Of a DNA stretch of 64,000 nucleotides, positions 1 to 7,962 are shown piece by piece. Made by a program: the position numbers and the translations under genes. The notes beneath the pieces were generated by a model that saw only the letters and a list, made by a program, of their open reading frames with translations, did not search any database and was not told the DNA's origin. The stretch covers positions 620,001-684,000 of the forward strand of contig NZ_VFMR01000001.1 of the NCBI RefSeq assembly GCF_006715145.1, given 5' to 3'. Origin of the DNA: Microbacterium sp. SLBN-146 (GTDB lineage Bacteria > Actinomycetota > Actinomycetes > Actinomycetales > Microbacteriaceae). Within the stretch, counting starts at the first letter, position 1; each line of letters starts with the position of its first letter.

Positions 1-2
1 TG

Positions 3-1028
3 CGCGTGCCGCTGACGCGCCCGTGGGGTGCGGACGTCACGTCGGTAGGCGTCATCGCGACGCACGTCGTGCGCTCCGACGGCGCCGAGGGGTGGGGCTT
101 CTCGTGGACGCCGCAGATCGGCGCCGAGGCCGTGCACGCGCTCCTGACACACGACATCGCGCCCGCGGCGATCGGGTCGGATGCCGACCCCGAGGCATCC
201 TGGACCACCCGGTGGCAGCACCTCCACGAAGCCGGCGGCGGCGGTGTCACGACGATCGCCCTCGCGGGACTCGACCTGGCGCTGTGGGATGCCGCGGCCC
301 GCGCGGCCGGAGAGGGAATCTCCGATCACCTCGGCCGGCGCCGCGACGCCGTGCGCGCCTACGGCAGCGGCGTGAACCTCCACTACGCGCTCGACGAGCT
401 CCTCGCCCAGGTGCAGCGCTGGATCGACGCGGGCTTCACGGCGGTGAAGATCAAGGTCGGGAAGCCCGACCTGCGCGAGGACGTCGAGCGGGTCGCGGCC
501 GTGCGGGAGCTCCTGGGCCCCGACCGCAGCCTCATGATCGATGCCAACCAGCGGTGGGACCTCGACCGGGCCACCACGGCGATCGACGCGCTCGCGCGGT
601 TCGAGCCCGCGTGGATCGAGGAACCCCTCCGCGCCGACGACCTCGCGGGACACGCCGAGCTCGCGCGCCGAATCGAGGTGCCGATCGCGGTCGGCGAGAA
701 CCTCCACACCGCCCACCGTTTCGAGGAATACCTCCGCGCGGGGGCCGCGCAGATCGTGCAGCCCAACATCGTGCGGGTCGGCGGGATCACGCCGTTCCGG
801 CGCATCGCACGACTCGCGGAAGAGCACGGCGTGCCGCTGCATCCGCATCTCCTCCCCGAACTCTCGGGCCAGCTCGCCCTGACGCTCGACGGCGACCCGT
901 GGGCCGAAGACGTCGAGGATGCCGGGTTCGCCGACCTCGGCGCGCTGGTCGACGCGGCCCCGGTGGCCGTCGCGCATGGAATGCTGACGGTGGTCCCCCA
1001 CGACGGCCTCGGCCTGCGCTTCCGCTGA
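3..1028 (+). CDS. Enolase-superfamily (mandelate racemase subgroup) sugar-acid dehydratase, 5' partial
   Basis: The reading frame is already open at the window edge, so the N-terminus (about 15-20 residues of the capping domain) is missing. Numbering from the GTG at position 6, the mandelate racemase-subgroup active site is laid out with family spacing: the KIK pair K148/K150, metal ligands D179 (MIDANQRW), E205 (WIEEP) and E231 (VGEN), and H281 (HPHLLPEL). The intervals between K, D, E, E, dyad position and H are the same as in mandelate racemase. The dyad Asp is replaced by Asn (N254, in QPNIVRVGG). Such enzymes remove an alpha proton from sugar acids, usually to dehydrate them to 2-keto-3-deoxy acids. 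An aldehyde dehydrogenase of the 2,5-dioxovalerate type follows 34 bases downstream, which fits an oxidative pentose or hexarate pathway. The exact substrate cannot be read from the sequence. Confidence 0.85.
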   Translation, partial: RVPLTRPWGADVTSVGVIATHVVRSDGAEGWGFSWTPQIGAEAVHALLTHDIAPAAIGSDADPEASWTTRWQHLHEAGGGGVTTIALAGLDLALWDAAARAAGEGISDHLGRRRDAVRAYGSGVNLHYALDELLAQVQRWIDAGFTAVKIKVGKPDLREDVERVAAVRELLGPDRSLMIDANQRWDLDRATTAIDALARFEPAWIEEPLRADDLAGHAELARRIEVPIAVGENLHTAHRFEEYLRAGAAQIVQPNIVRVGGITPFRRIARLAEEHGVPLHPHLLPELSGQLALTLDGDPWAEDVEDAGFADLGALVDAAPVAVAHGMLTVVPHDGLGLRFR

Positions 1029-1062
1029 CCGCCCCCCTCCCGCCCCTCCGAAAGGATCGACG

Positions 1063-2505
1063 ATGACCACGACGACCGACCAGCTCGAGCAGGTCATGGC
1101 CGCGGCCGCCGCGGCGGCGCCCGTCTGGGCGCGCTCGACCGCCGCCGAGCGCGCCTCGTGGCTCCGAGCCGCCGCCGACGCGCTCGACGCCGCGGCCGAC
1201 GAGCTCGTGCCGATCGCCGATCGTGAGACCCGTCTCGGCGAGACGCGTCTGCGCGGCGAGGTCGGCCGCACGACCGGCCAGTTGCGGCTCTTCGCATCGG
1301 TCGTCGAGGAGGGGTCGTATCTCGAGATCATCGTCGACGATGCGGATGCCACGGCGGTCCCGCCGCGCCCCGAACTGCGGCGCATGCTCGTGCCCGTCGG
1401 GCCGGTCGCCGTCTTCTCGGCGTCGAACTTCCCCTTCGCCTTCTCGGTGGCCGGCGGCGACACCGCCTCGGCGCTCGCCTCGGGTGCGCCCGTCGTCGTG
1501 AAGGCTCACTCGGGGCATCCCGAACTGTCCCGCCGCACGGCCGAGATCGTCGCGGCAGCGCTCGAGGCTGCGGGCGCTCCCGCCGGGTCGCTGCAGCTCG
1601 TCGAGGGACGCGAAGCAGGGAACGCCCTCGTGCAGCATCCCGCCATCAAGGCCGCGGGGTTCACGGGGTCGCTCTCGGGGGGCCGCGCCCTCTTCGACCT
1701 CGCGAGCGGACGGCCCGACCCGATCCCGTTCTACGGCGAGCTCGGGAGCGTCAACCCCGTCGTCGTGACGCCCGCCGCGGTCGCCGCCCGGGGTGCGGAG
1801 CTCGCGGCGGGACTCACCGGCTCGTTCACCCTGGGAGTCGGCCAGTTCTGCACGAAGCCCGGTGTCGTCTTCGTCCCCGCGGACGCCGGCTTCGAGGCAT
1901 CCGTCGCTGCCCTCGTTCCGGGTACCACGGGCGGACCGCTCCTCACCGACCGCATCACGGCGGCCTTCCCCGACGGCATCGCGCACCTCGAGGCCGATCC
2001 GTCGGTCGAGGTGATCGCGAACGGCACGGCCCCCGACGGCGGCGCCGCACCGATCGTGCTGGCAACGGATGCCGCGGCTGTCACCGCCCGGCCCGAAACG
2101 CTCCTCGAGGAGTGCTTCGGGCCCGTGACGCTCCTCGTGCGGTACTCGTCGGAGGACGAGCTGAACGCAGCGCTCCGGGTGGTTCCGGGAAGCCTCACTG
2201 CGACGCTCCACTCCGAGCCCGGCGATGATGTCACCGGCATCCTGGAGCTTCTGCAGGCCCGCGCGGGGCGCGTGCTCTTCGCCGGCTGGCCGACGGGTGT
2301 CGCGGTCACGTGGTCGCAGCAGCACGGCGGTCCGTGGCCCGCGACGACGTCGCTCCACACGTCGGTCGGCGCGACCGCGATCCGCCGGTTCCTCCGCCCC
2401 GTCGCGTACCAGTCCGCCCCGCAGCACCTCCTCCCCGCGCCGCTGCGCGACGAGGCGCTGCCATCGCTCCCCCACCGCCGCAACAACACCCTCCACCTCC
2501 CCTAA
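1063..2505 (+). CDS. Aldehyde dehydrogenase, 2,5-dioxovalerate (alpha-ketoglutarate semialdehyde) type
   Basis: A 480-residue class III-like aldehyde dehydrogenase. The catalytic set is visible: N122 in SASNFPFAFS, general base E226 in GELGSVNP and nucleophile C263 in GQFCTKPG. SNFPFAFSVAGGD and GELGSVNPV are characteristic of NADP-dependent ketoglutarate semialdehyde dehydrogenases, which oxidise 2,5-dioxopentanoate to 2-oxoglutarate at the end of the non-phosphorylative pentose or hexarate routes. It starts 34 bases after the upstream dehydratase with a GAAAGGA ribosome site, so the two are probably one operon feeding the TCA cycle. The pathway assignment rests on family resemblance plus the neighbour; the substrate is inferred. 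Confidence 0.87.
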   Translation: MTTTTDQLEQVMAAAAAAAPVWARSTAAERASWLRAAADALDAAADELVPIADRETRLGETRLRGEVGRTTGQLRLFASVVEEGSYLEIIVDDADATAVPPRPELRRMLVPVGPVAVFSASNFPFAFSVAGGDTASALASGAPVVVKAHSGHPELSRRTAEIVAAALEAAGAPAGSLQLVEGREAGNALVQHPAIKAAGFTGSLSGGRALFDLASGRPDPIPFYGELGSVNPVVVTPAAVAARGAELAAGLTGSFTLGVGQFCTKPGVVFVPADAGFEASVAALVPGTTGGPLLTDRITAAFPDGIAHLEADPSVEVIANGTAPDGGAAPIVLATDAAAVTARPETLLEECFGPVTLLVRYSSEDELNAALRVVPGSLTATLHSEPGDDVTGILELLQARAGRVLFAGWPTGVAVTWSQQHGGPWPATTSLHTSVGATAIRRFLRPVAYQSAPQHLLPAPLRDEALPSLPHRRNNTLHLP

Positions 2506-2524
2506 CCCCCTCTCCCCTTCCTTC

Positions 2525-2607
2525 GTCGAGACTCCGGCTTGTCGACGAGCCACCCCGTTGTTTGCGCGCATCAACGGGGTGGCTCGGCGAGAACCCGGTG
2601 TGTCGAC
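2525..2607. repeat. 83-bp double-palindrome intergenic element, copy A
   Basis: First of four elements of exactly 83 bases in this window. The outer arms are GTCGAGAC...TGTCGAC, and an inner arm pair ACCCCGTTG / CAACGGGGT surrounds a GCGCGCA-type core, with CTCGGCGAG next to it. It lies just after the aldehyde dehydrogenase stop. It could fold as a large hairpin and act as a transcription terminator, or it could be a REP-like mobile element. Confidence 0.8.
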
Positions 2608-2635
2608 GTAAGGAGGGGAGGGCACGGCGGCGATA

Positions 2636-2649
2636 GGAAAGCGCTTGCC
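2636..2649. promoter_or_regulatory. LacI-type operator candidate before the GH35 operon
   Basis: GGAAAGCGCTTGCC is symmetric at 12 of 14 positions around a central CpG, the usual form of LacI/GalR-family operators. It overlaps the putative -35 box of the beta-galactosidase promoter, so a repressor here could block transcription. The half-site differs from the operators before galT, so it is uncertain which regulator binds it. Confidence 0.5.
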
Positions 2650-2675
2650 GTTTGGAGAGCGAAGACGCATAGGGT
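2645..2675 (+). promoter_or_regulatory. Candidate promoter for the GH35-esterase-GH35 operon
   Basis: TTGCCG (2645-2650), a 19-base spacer and TAGGGT (2670-2675) resemble an actinobacterial housekeeping promoter and sit just before the GGAAGGA ribosome site. The match is modest. Confidence 0.35.
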
Positions 2676-2693
2676 GGAAGGACGAACCCGAGG

Positions 2694-4478
2694 ATGACGA
2701 TGACGAACCCCCCTTCCCGCTTCCAGATCGGCGAGACCGACTTCCTGCTCGACGGGGCGCCGCACCGGATCATCTCCGGCGCCATGCACTATTCGCGCGT
2801 GCACCCCGACCAGTGGGCCGACCGGATCCGCACGGCGAAGCTCATGGGCCTCAACGCCATCGAGACGTACGTCATGTGGAACGCCCACGAGCCCGTGCAG
2901 GGCGAATGGGATGCCACGGGCCCTCGCGACCTCGGACGTTTCCTCGACCTCATCGCCGACGCCGGCCTCCACGCGATCGTCCGACCCGGCCCCTACGTGT
3001 GCGCGGAGTGGCACAACGGCGGGCTCCCGACATGGCTGACGTCCGACCCCACGATGCGGCTCCGCAGCTCCGACCCCCGTTACCTCGAGGCGGTCACCTC
3101 GTACCTCGAACGCGTCAACGAGATCATCGTGCCGCGGCAGATCGACACGGGCGGGTCGGTCATCCTCGTCCAGATCGAGAACGAGTACGGCGCCTACGGG
3201 TCCGACGCGCAGTACCTCGCGGAGCTCATCCGCCTCACGCGCGCGGCCGGCATCACGGTGCCGCTCACGCAGGTCGACCAGCCGATCCCGCACATGCTCG
3301 AGAACGGATGGCACGAGGGTCTGCATACGACGGGGTCGTTCGGATCCCGGATCGGCGAGCGCCTCGCCTCCCTGCGCGAGCACCAGAAGACCGGCCCGCT
3401 CATGTGCATGGAGTTCTGGTGCGGTTGGTTCGACCACTGGGGTGAGAAGCACCACACGACGACCTTCGCCGACAGCGCGCGCGACCTCGACGAGCTGCTC
3501 GCCGCCGGCGCATCCGTCAACATCTACATGGTCCACGGCGGCACGAACTTCGCCCTGACCGCGGGCGCCAACGACTCCGGTCGCTACCTTCCGCTCGTGA
3601 CGTCGTACGACTACGACGCCCCGATTACCGAGTCGGGCGACGTCACCGAGAAGTTCCGCGCGTTCCGCGAGGTCATCGCCCGGCACGCGCCCGTGCCCGA
3701 CGAGCCGCTCCCCGAACCGGTCGCGGCCCCCGTGTTCGAGGCCGCGCTCGAGAGCGTCGGCGACGTGCTCGCGTCGGCGGCGGAGGACCGCGGCGACTTC
3801 GCCCACCCTCCGACGATGGACGAGCTCGGACCCGACGTCGTCCTCGTCGAGTACGCGACGCGGCTCGACGCGCCCGCGCCCGCGCCCGCCGTGCTCGAGG
3901 TCGGCGAGGTGCGCGACTACGCATGGGTGCACATCGACGACACCCCGGTCGGCGTGCTGCAGCGCACCGTCGGCGACCACGCGCTCACCATCCCCGCGGG
4001 GCGCGATCTGCGGGTCCTCGTCGAGGAGACGGGCCGCGTCAACTACGACACGAAGATCGGCGAGCCCAAGGGGCTCATCGGAGGCGTCCGGCTGAACGGC
4101 ACCGAGCTGCCGGGGCCCTGGACGGTGCGGACGATCGACGTGGCGACCCTGGATCGTGCCGTCGAGGCGGCGGCATCCGATCCCGGCGGCATCGTCGGCG
4201 GCCGCGTGGCCGGGCCGGCCGGCCTCCGGGCGCGGTTCACTCTCGACGCACCCGCCGACCTCTTCCTCGACACCCGCGGATGGGGCAAGGGGTACGTCTG
4301 GATCAACGGCTTCTTCCTCGGCCGGTACTGGCGCCGCGGTCCGCAGCGCACCCTCTTCGTGCCCGGTCCCGCGACGCGTGCGGGAGAGAATCGGATCGTC
4401 GTCGTCGAGCTGGAGACGATGACGGATGCCGCGGCCCGATTCGTCGCGCGACCCGACCTCGGCCACGAAGTGGAGTGA
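2694..4478 (+). CDS. Glycoside hydrolase family 35 beta-galactosidase
   Basis: A 594-residue GH35 enzyme that hydrolyses terminal beta-galactosides. The TIM barrel opens with ISGAMHYSRVHPDQWADR. The acid/base Glu is E164 in VQIENEYGAYG and the nucleophile is E240 in MCMEFWCGWFDHWG, followed by NIYMVHGGTNF, all GH35 hallmarks. C-terminal beta domains end near FVPGPATRAGENRIVVVELE, a typical galactose-binding-like fold. There is no signal peptide, so it probably acts in the cytoplasm on imported oligosaccharides. The start could be ATG 2694 or ATG 2700; GAGG lies 6 bases before the latter. It is followed 2 bases later by a serine hydrolase and then a second GH35 enzyme, all co-oriented. Confidence 0.93.
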   Translation: MTMTNPPSRFQIGETDFLLDGAPHRIISGAMHYSRVHPDQWADRIRTAKLMGLNAIETYVMWNAHEPVQGEWDATGPRDLGRFLDLIADAGLHAIVRPGPYVCAEWHNGGLPTWLTSDPTMRLRSSDPRYLEAVTSYLERVNEIIVPRQIDTGGSVILVQIENEYGAYGSDAQYLAELIRLTRAAGITVPLTQVDQPIPHMLENGWHEGLHTTGSFGSRIGERLASLREHQKTGPLMCMEFWCGWFDHWGEKHHTTTFADSARDLDELLAAGASVNIYMVHGGTNFALTAGANDSGRYLPLVTSYDYDAPITESGDVTEKFRAFREVIARHAPVPDEPLPEPVAAPVFEAALESVGDVLASAAEDRGDFAHPPTMDELGPDVVLVEYATRLDAPAPAPAVLEVGEVRDYAWVHIDDTPVGVLQRTVGDHALTIPAGRDLRVLVEETGRVNYDTKIGEPKGLIGGVRLNGTELPGPWTVRTIDVATLDRAVEAAASDPGGIVGGRVAGPAGLRARFTLDAPADLFLDTRGWGKGYVWINGFFLGRYWRRGPQRTLFVPGPATRAGENRIVVVELETMTDAAARFVARPDLGHEVE

Positions 4479-4480
4479 CG

Positions 4481-5452
4481 ATGACGTTCTCGAACGCGTT
4501 CGACTGGACTCGCCGCCAGGTGACGGAGGGGAGACTCCCCACGGCGGTGCTGGGTGTCGCGACCTCCGACGGGGTCGCTGCCCTCGACGCCTTCGGCGCG
4601 ACGGGTGCGCGAAAGGCCCGCACCGACGACCACTACCGTCTGTTCTCGGTCACGAAGCCCCTCGTCGGCATCACGGCGGCCCGCGCCATCGAGCGGGGCC
4701 AGCTGACCCCCGAGACCCCCCTCACCGATGCCCTGCCCGCGTTCGGCGCGAAGCGCGACGACGTCGTGCGCCTGCGTCACCTCGCGAGCCACACCTCGGG
4801 CATCTCGGAACCCGATCTCGACACCGCGAAGCCCCTCCGGCATGAGCTGCTGACGCGGGGCCGCGACTTCCGCGCGGGGACGATGTCGCGCTACTCGACG
4901 CTCGCTTTCGAGGGCATCGCGGCGCTGCTCGAGCATGCGACCGGGCAGCACTGGGCGGACGACGTGGGCGCCTGGGCCACGGAGGTCGGAGCCGACGGCC
5001 TCACGCTCGACGAGTCGTCCGACCCGCACGAGGTCGTCGGAGCCGCCGAGGAGGGCCTCGACATCGACCGGTTCGCCGCCCTGCGGCATCCGGGTGCCGG
5101 TCTCATGGGGCGCGCGGGGGATCTGCTCGCGATCGCGACCGAGCTGCTGCGGGAGGGCGGGCGCATCCTCCGGCCCGCCACCCTCGCGATGATGCGCCGC
5201 CCCCTGACGGGCGACATCCCGCGCCTCGACCCGTACCCCGCCGAGCGCGGCCAGGACTGGGGCTTCACGTGGAACCTCCCCACGCGCGCGCCGGGCCTCA
5301 TCGACCGCGACGCGTACGGACACGGCGGGTGGTCGGGCGCGGAGTTCATGGTGCATCCGTCGGCCGGTGTCGCCTACGTCCTGCTCACGAATGCCGCTCT
5401 TCCCGCCCTCGACACCGACGCGCTCGACAACGCCGTCATCGGCTCCCTCTGA
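4481..5452 (+). CDS. Serine hydrolase of the class C beta-lactamase / esterase family
   Basis: A 323-residue penicillin-binding-like hydrolase. The nucleophile motif SxxK is S56-V-T-K59 (FSVTKPLVG). The second motif is a YS(T) variant in RYSTLAFEG, and the third motif (KTG position) is HGG in YGHGGWSG. There is no export signal. Family members are esterases, peptidases or transesterases rather than true beta-lactamases when linked to carbohydrate genes. It sits between two beta-galactosidase genes (2 bases after one stop, 45 bases before the next start), which suggests removal of acyl groups from galactosides, but that role is inferred. ATG 4481 is chosen because GTGGAG precedes it and the open frame further upstream lies inside the GH35 gene. 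Confidence 0.82.
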   Translation: MTFSNAFDWTRRQVTEGRLPTAVLGVATSDGVAALDAFGATGARKARTDDHYRLFSVTKPLVGITAARAIERGQLTPETPLTDALPAFGAKRDDVVRLRHLASHTSGISEPDLDTAKPLRHELLTRGRDFRAGTMSRYSTLAFEGIAALLEHATGQHWADDVGAWATEVGADGLTLDESSDPHEVVGAAEEGLDIDRFAALRHPGAGLMGRAGDLLAIATELLREGGRILRPATLAMMRRPLTGDIPRLDPYPAERGQDWGFTWNLPTRAPGLIDRDAYGHGGWSGAEFMVHPSAGVAYVLLTNAALPALDTDALDNAVIGSL

Positions 5453-5497
5453 CACGGCGCGCCGAACCGACCCCGCCCGCCCGACCCCTCGGAGCCC

Positions 5498-7765
5498 ATG
5501 CCCCTCTCACTCACCCCCGCCGCGTGGCCCGCACCCGCCGCTCGTGCGCCGATGCCCGCTCCGCATGAGGCAGCCCGCGGAATCGAGGTGACCGATCGGG
5601 CGCTGCGGCGTCGCGGCATCCCGTGGATCCCCGTCTCGGGTGAGATCCACTACAGCCGCGTGCCCCGCGACCGCTGGCGCGAGCGCGCGCGACAGCTGCG
5701 GGCAGGCGGCATCACGATCGCCTCGACCTACGTCTTCTGGCTCCACCACGTGCCCGAGCGTGGCGCGCCGCGCTTCGACGGCGGCCTCGACGTGGGCGCG
5801 TTCATCGACGAATGCGCGGATGCCGGTCTCGACGTCGCACTGCGGATCGGCCCCTGGGCGCACGGGGAGGCGCGCAACGGCGGCTTTCCCGACTGGGTGC
5901 GGGATGCTCCCGTCGACCACCGGAGCGACGACCCCGCCTACCTGGACCTCGTCAGCGAGTGGTTCGGTCAGCTCGCCGCCGCCCTCGGGGGCCGCGCGCA
6001 ACCGGGCGGTCCCGTCGTGGCGATCCAGCTCGAGAACGAGCTGTACGACCGGCCGGAGCACCTCGTGACCCTCAAGCGCCTCGCCCGCGAAGCCGGGATG
6101 GCGGCTCCCCTGTGGACCGCGACGGCGTGGGGCGGCGCCGAGCTTCCCGCCGGCGAGGTGTTCCCGCTCTACGGGGGCTACGGGGACGGGTTCTGGACCG
6201 AGCCCGACGCGCCGTGGGACCCGACCTTCCGTTCGCACTACTTCTTCTCGCACGTGTGGGACGACCCCGGCGTCGGCGCCGACGTCCGCGCAGCGCAGGG
6301 GTTCGCCGCGGCATCCGCCACGAGCGCCGTCGCGTCGCCGTTCCCGCCCGCGACGTGCGAGCTGGCGGGCGGGATGGCGACGGCCTACCACCGCCGCCCG
6401 TGGCCGTCGGGCAGAGATGTCGCCGCCGTCGCGCACACCAAGATCGGCAACGGATCGGCCTGGCAGGGCTACTACATGTACGCGGGCGGGACGAACCCGG
6501 GCCTCGACCTCGAGGAGTCGCACGCGACGGGCTACCCCAACGACATGACCCGCCTCAGCTACGACTTCCACGCCCCGATCGGGCAGGCGGGCGACGTCGC
6601 GGAGAGCTCCGCGCTGCTGCGGGGCCAGCACGCCTTCCTCGACGCCTTCGGCGCGCGCCTGGCCGACCTCCCCTCGGCGCTGCCCGACGACCTTCCCGCG
6701 GACGTCGACGACACGCGCACGCTGCGGTGGGCGGTTCGCGGCGACGCCGACGAGGGATTCCTTTTCGTCTCGTGGCACCAGCCGCACGTCCCCCTCGCGA
6801 CCTTCGTCGGAGCGCAGTTCGACGTCGGCGGTGTCGTGCTGCCCGAGCATCCCGTCGACATCCCCGCCGGGACGCTCGCCCGCTGGCCGCTCGGCACGCG
6901 CATCGGCCAGACGCGGGTGCAGTGGGCGACGGCATCCGCTCTGACTCTCCTGCCCGCGCCGCCGTCGGGCGTCCCGACGCTCGTGCTCGTCGCCGACACG
7001 GGTGTTCCCGTCGAGCTCGCGGTCGAGGGAGCGCAAGTGCGGGTGGTCGAGCCGTCGCTCGATCCCGTGCGCCTCGACGGGGCGGATCTGCTCGTGCTGC
7101 CACCAGAGGCTCCCGTGTGGGTGCGGTCTGGTTCGGGGGGAGAGCGGATGCTGCTCCTGTCGGAGGACGAGCTGGCGTGGGACGACTCGGGCGTCTTGGT
7201 GCGCTCGCGGCGGGACGAGGCGGTCGTGCGTGTCTACGACCCGGCCTCGCGCTCGTGGCGAGTGTGCGAGGTCGCGGCGCGCGGAGTGCCGGCGCGCGAA
7301 GCGGACGTCCTGGCGGTGTGCGTCGCGGAGGCCGCGGACGTCCCGTCGGACTACGGCTTCGCGGGAGAACGGCACTCGGCGCCGACGTGCGATGCGATCG
7401 AGGACCTCGCGGCGGTGTACCGCCTCGACCTGCCGGAGTGGGCACTCGACCCCCGACACGACGCGGTCGTCGAGATCGATTGGGCGGGGGATGCCGGCCA
7501 GGTGCGCATGGAGGGCAGGGTCGTCGACGATCGCTGCTGGGACGGCTCGCGTTGGTCGCTGAGCGTGCAGGACCTCGGGATCGCGAGCTCGGTCGACCTG
7601 CTGCTGCTCCCGCTGGCGGCCGATTCGACCGTGTGGCTGCCCGAGCCCGCCGCCGAGCGCCGTCAGCGCGCGGGCGCGGCTCCGCTGCTCACGCTCGACC
7701 GCGTGCGGGTGACCTCGCGCGGCCCCTGGCGCGCCGTGGCCCCGGCCCGCCCGCTGGCCGGGTAG
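5498..7765 (+). CDS. Divergent GH35 beta-galactosidase
   Basis: A 755-residue second GH35 enzyme, larger and clearly divergent from the one at 2694. The barrel opens with VSGEIHYSRVPRDRWRER. The acid/base Glu is E181 in AIQLENELYD, and the likely nucleophile is E288 in ATCELAGGMATAYHRRP; YYMYAGGTNPG matches the YMVHGGTN segment. There is no signal peptide. It closes the three-gene galactoside operon (45-base gap after the esterase, CGGAG ribosome site). The long C-terminal part, roughly residues 400-755, is beta-rich and poorly conserved. Two GH35 paralogues in one operon suggest different linkages or side chains, for example galactan versus lactose-like substrates. Confidence 0.85.
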   Translation: MPLSLTPAAWPAPAARAPMPAPHEAARGIEVTDRALRRRGIPWIPVSGEIHYSRVPRDRWRERARQLRAGGITIASTYVFWLHHVPERGAPRFDGGLDVGAFIDECADAGLDVALRIGPWAHGEARNGGFPDWVRDAPVDHRSDDPAYLDLVSEWFGQLAAALGGRAQPGGPVVAIQLENELYDRPEHLVTLKRLAREAGMAAPLWTATAWGGAELPAGEVFPLYGGYGDGFWTEPDAPWDPTFRSHYFFSHVWDDPGVGADVRAAQGFAAASATSAVASPFPPATCELAGGMATAYHRRPWPSGRDVAAVAHTKIGNGSAWQGYYMYAGGTNPGLDLEESHATGYPNDMTRLSYDFHAPIGQAGDVAESSALLRGQHAFLDAFGARLADLPSALPDDLPADVDDTRTLRWAVRGDADEGFLFVSWHQPHVPLATFVGAQFDVGGVVLPEHPVDIPAGTLARWPLGTRIGQTRVQWATASALTLLPAPPSGVPTLVLVADTGVPVELAVEGAQVRVVEPSLDPVRLDGADLLVLPPEAPVWVRSGSGGERMLLLSEDELAWDDSGVLVRSRRDEAVVRVYDPASRSWRVCEVAARGVPAREADVLAVCVAEAADVPSDYGFAGERHSAPTCDAIEDLAAVYRLDLPEWALDPRHDAVVEIDWAGDAGQVRMEGRVVDDRCWDGSRWSLSVQDLGIASSVDLLLLPLAADSTVWLPEPAAERRQRAGAAPLLTLDRVRVTSRGPWRAVAPARPLAG

Positions 7766-7790
7766 TCGGCTGAGGGGCGCCCCACCACCC

Positions 7791-7906
7791 GCTGGTCGAG
7801 TAGCGGACCGAAGGACCGCCCCACCACCCGCTGGTCGAGTAGCGGACCGAAGGACCGCCCCACCACCCGCTGGTCGAGTAGCGGACCGAAGGGCCGCGTA
7901 TCGAGA
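7791..7906. repeat. 39-bp tandem repeat, three copies
   Basis: A 39-base unit beginning GCTGGTCGAGTAGCGGACCG starts at 7791, 7830 and 7869. The first two copies are identical and the third diverges at its end (GGGCCGCGTATCGAGACC). It lies between convergent genes, the second GH35 gene and lacI. Confidence 0.9.
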
Positions 7907-7962
7907 CCGACCCCACGCAGGCGTCGATCTCGATACACCCGCTTCGCGGGCACTCGATCAGC
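7872..7962. repeat. Inverted repeat overlapping the lacI stop codon
   Basis: The last tandem unit (GTCGAGTAGCGG...CGTATCGAGACC) is mirrored by GATCTCGATAC...GCGGGCACTCGATC, so a long imperfect hairpin can form. It probably terminates transcription from both convergent genes. The right arm reaches into the end of lacI (stop at 7958). Confidence 0.65.

Noticed and set aside
2571..4466. 631-codon open frame opposite the first GH35 gene
   Set aside because: No recognisable domain; it mirrors the GH35 codons.
4475..4480. GTG 4475 as the serine hydrolase start
   Set aside because: It would begin inside the GH35 stop codon. ATG 4481 has better spacing from GTGGAG.
7791..7906. CRISPR array from the 39-base repeats
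   Set aside because: The units abut with no variable spacers of 30-40 bases, and no cas genes are present.
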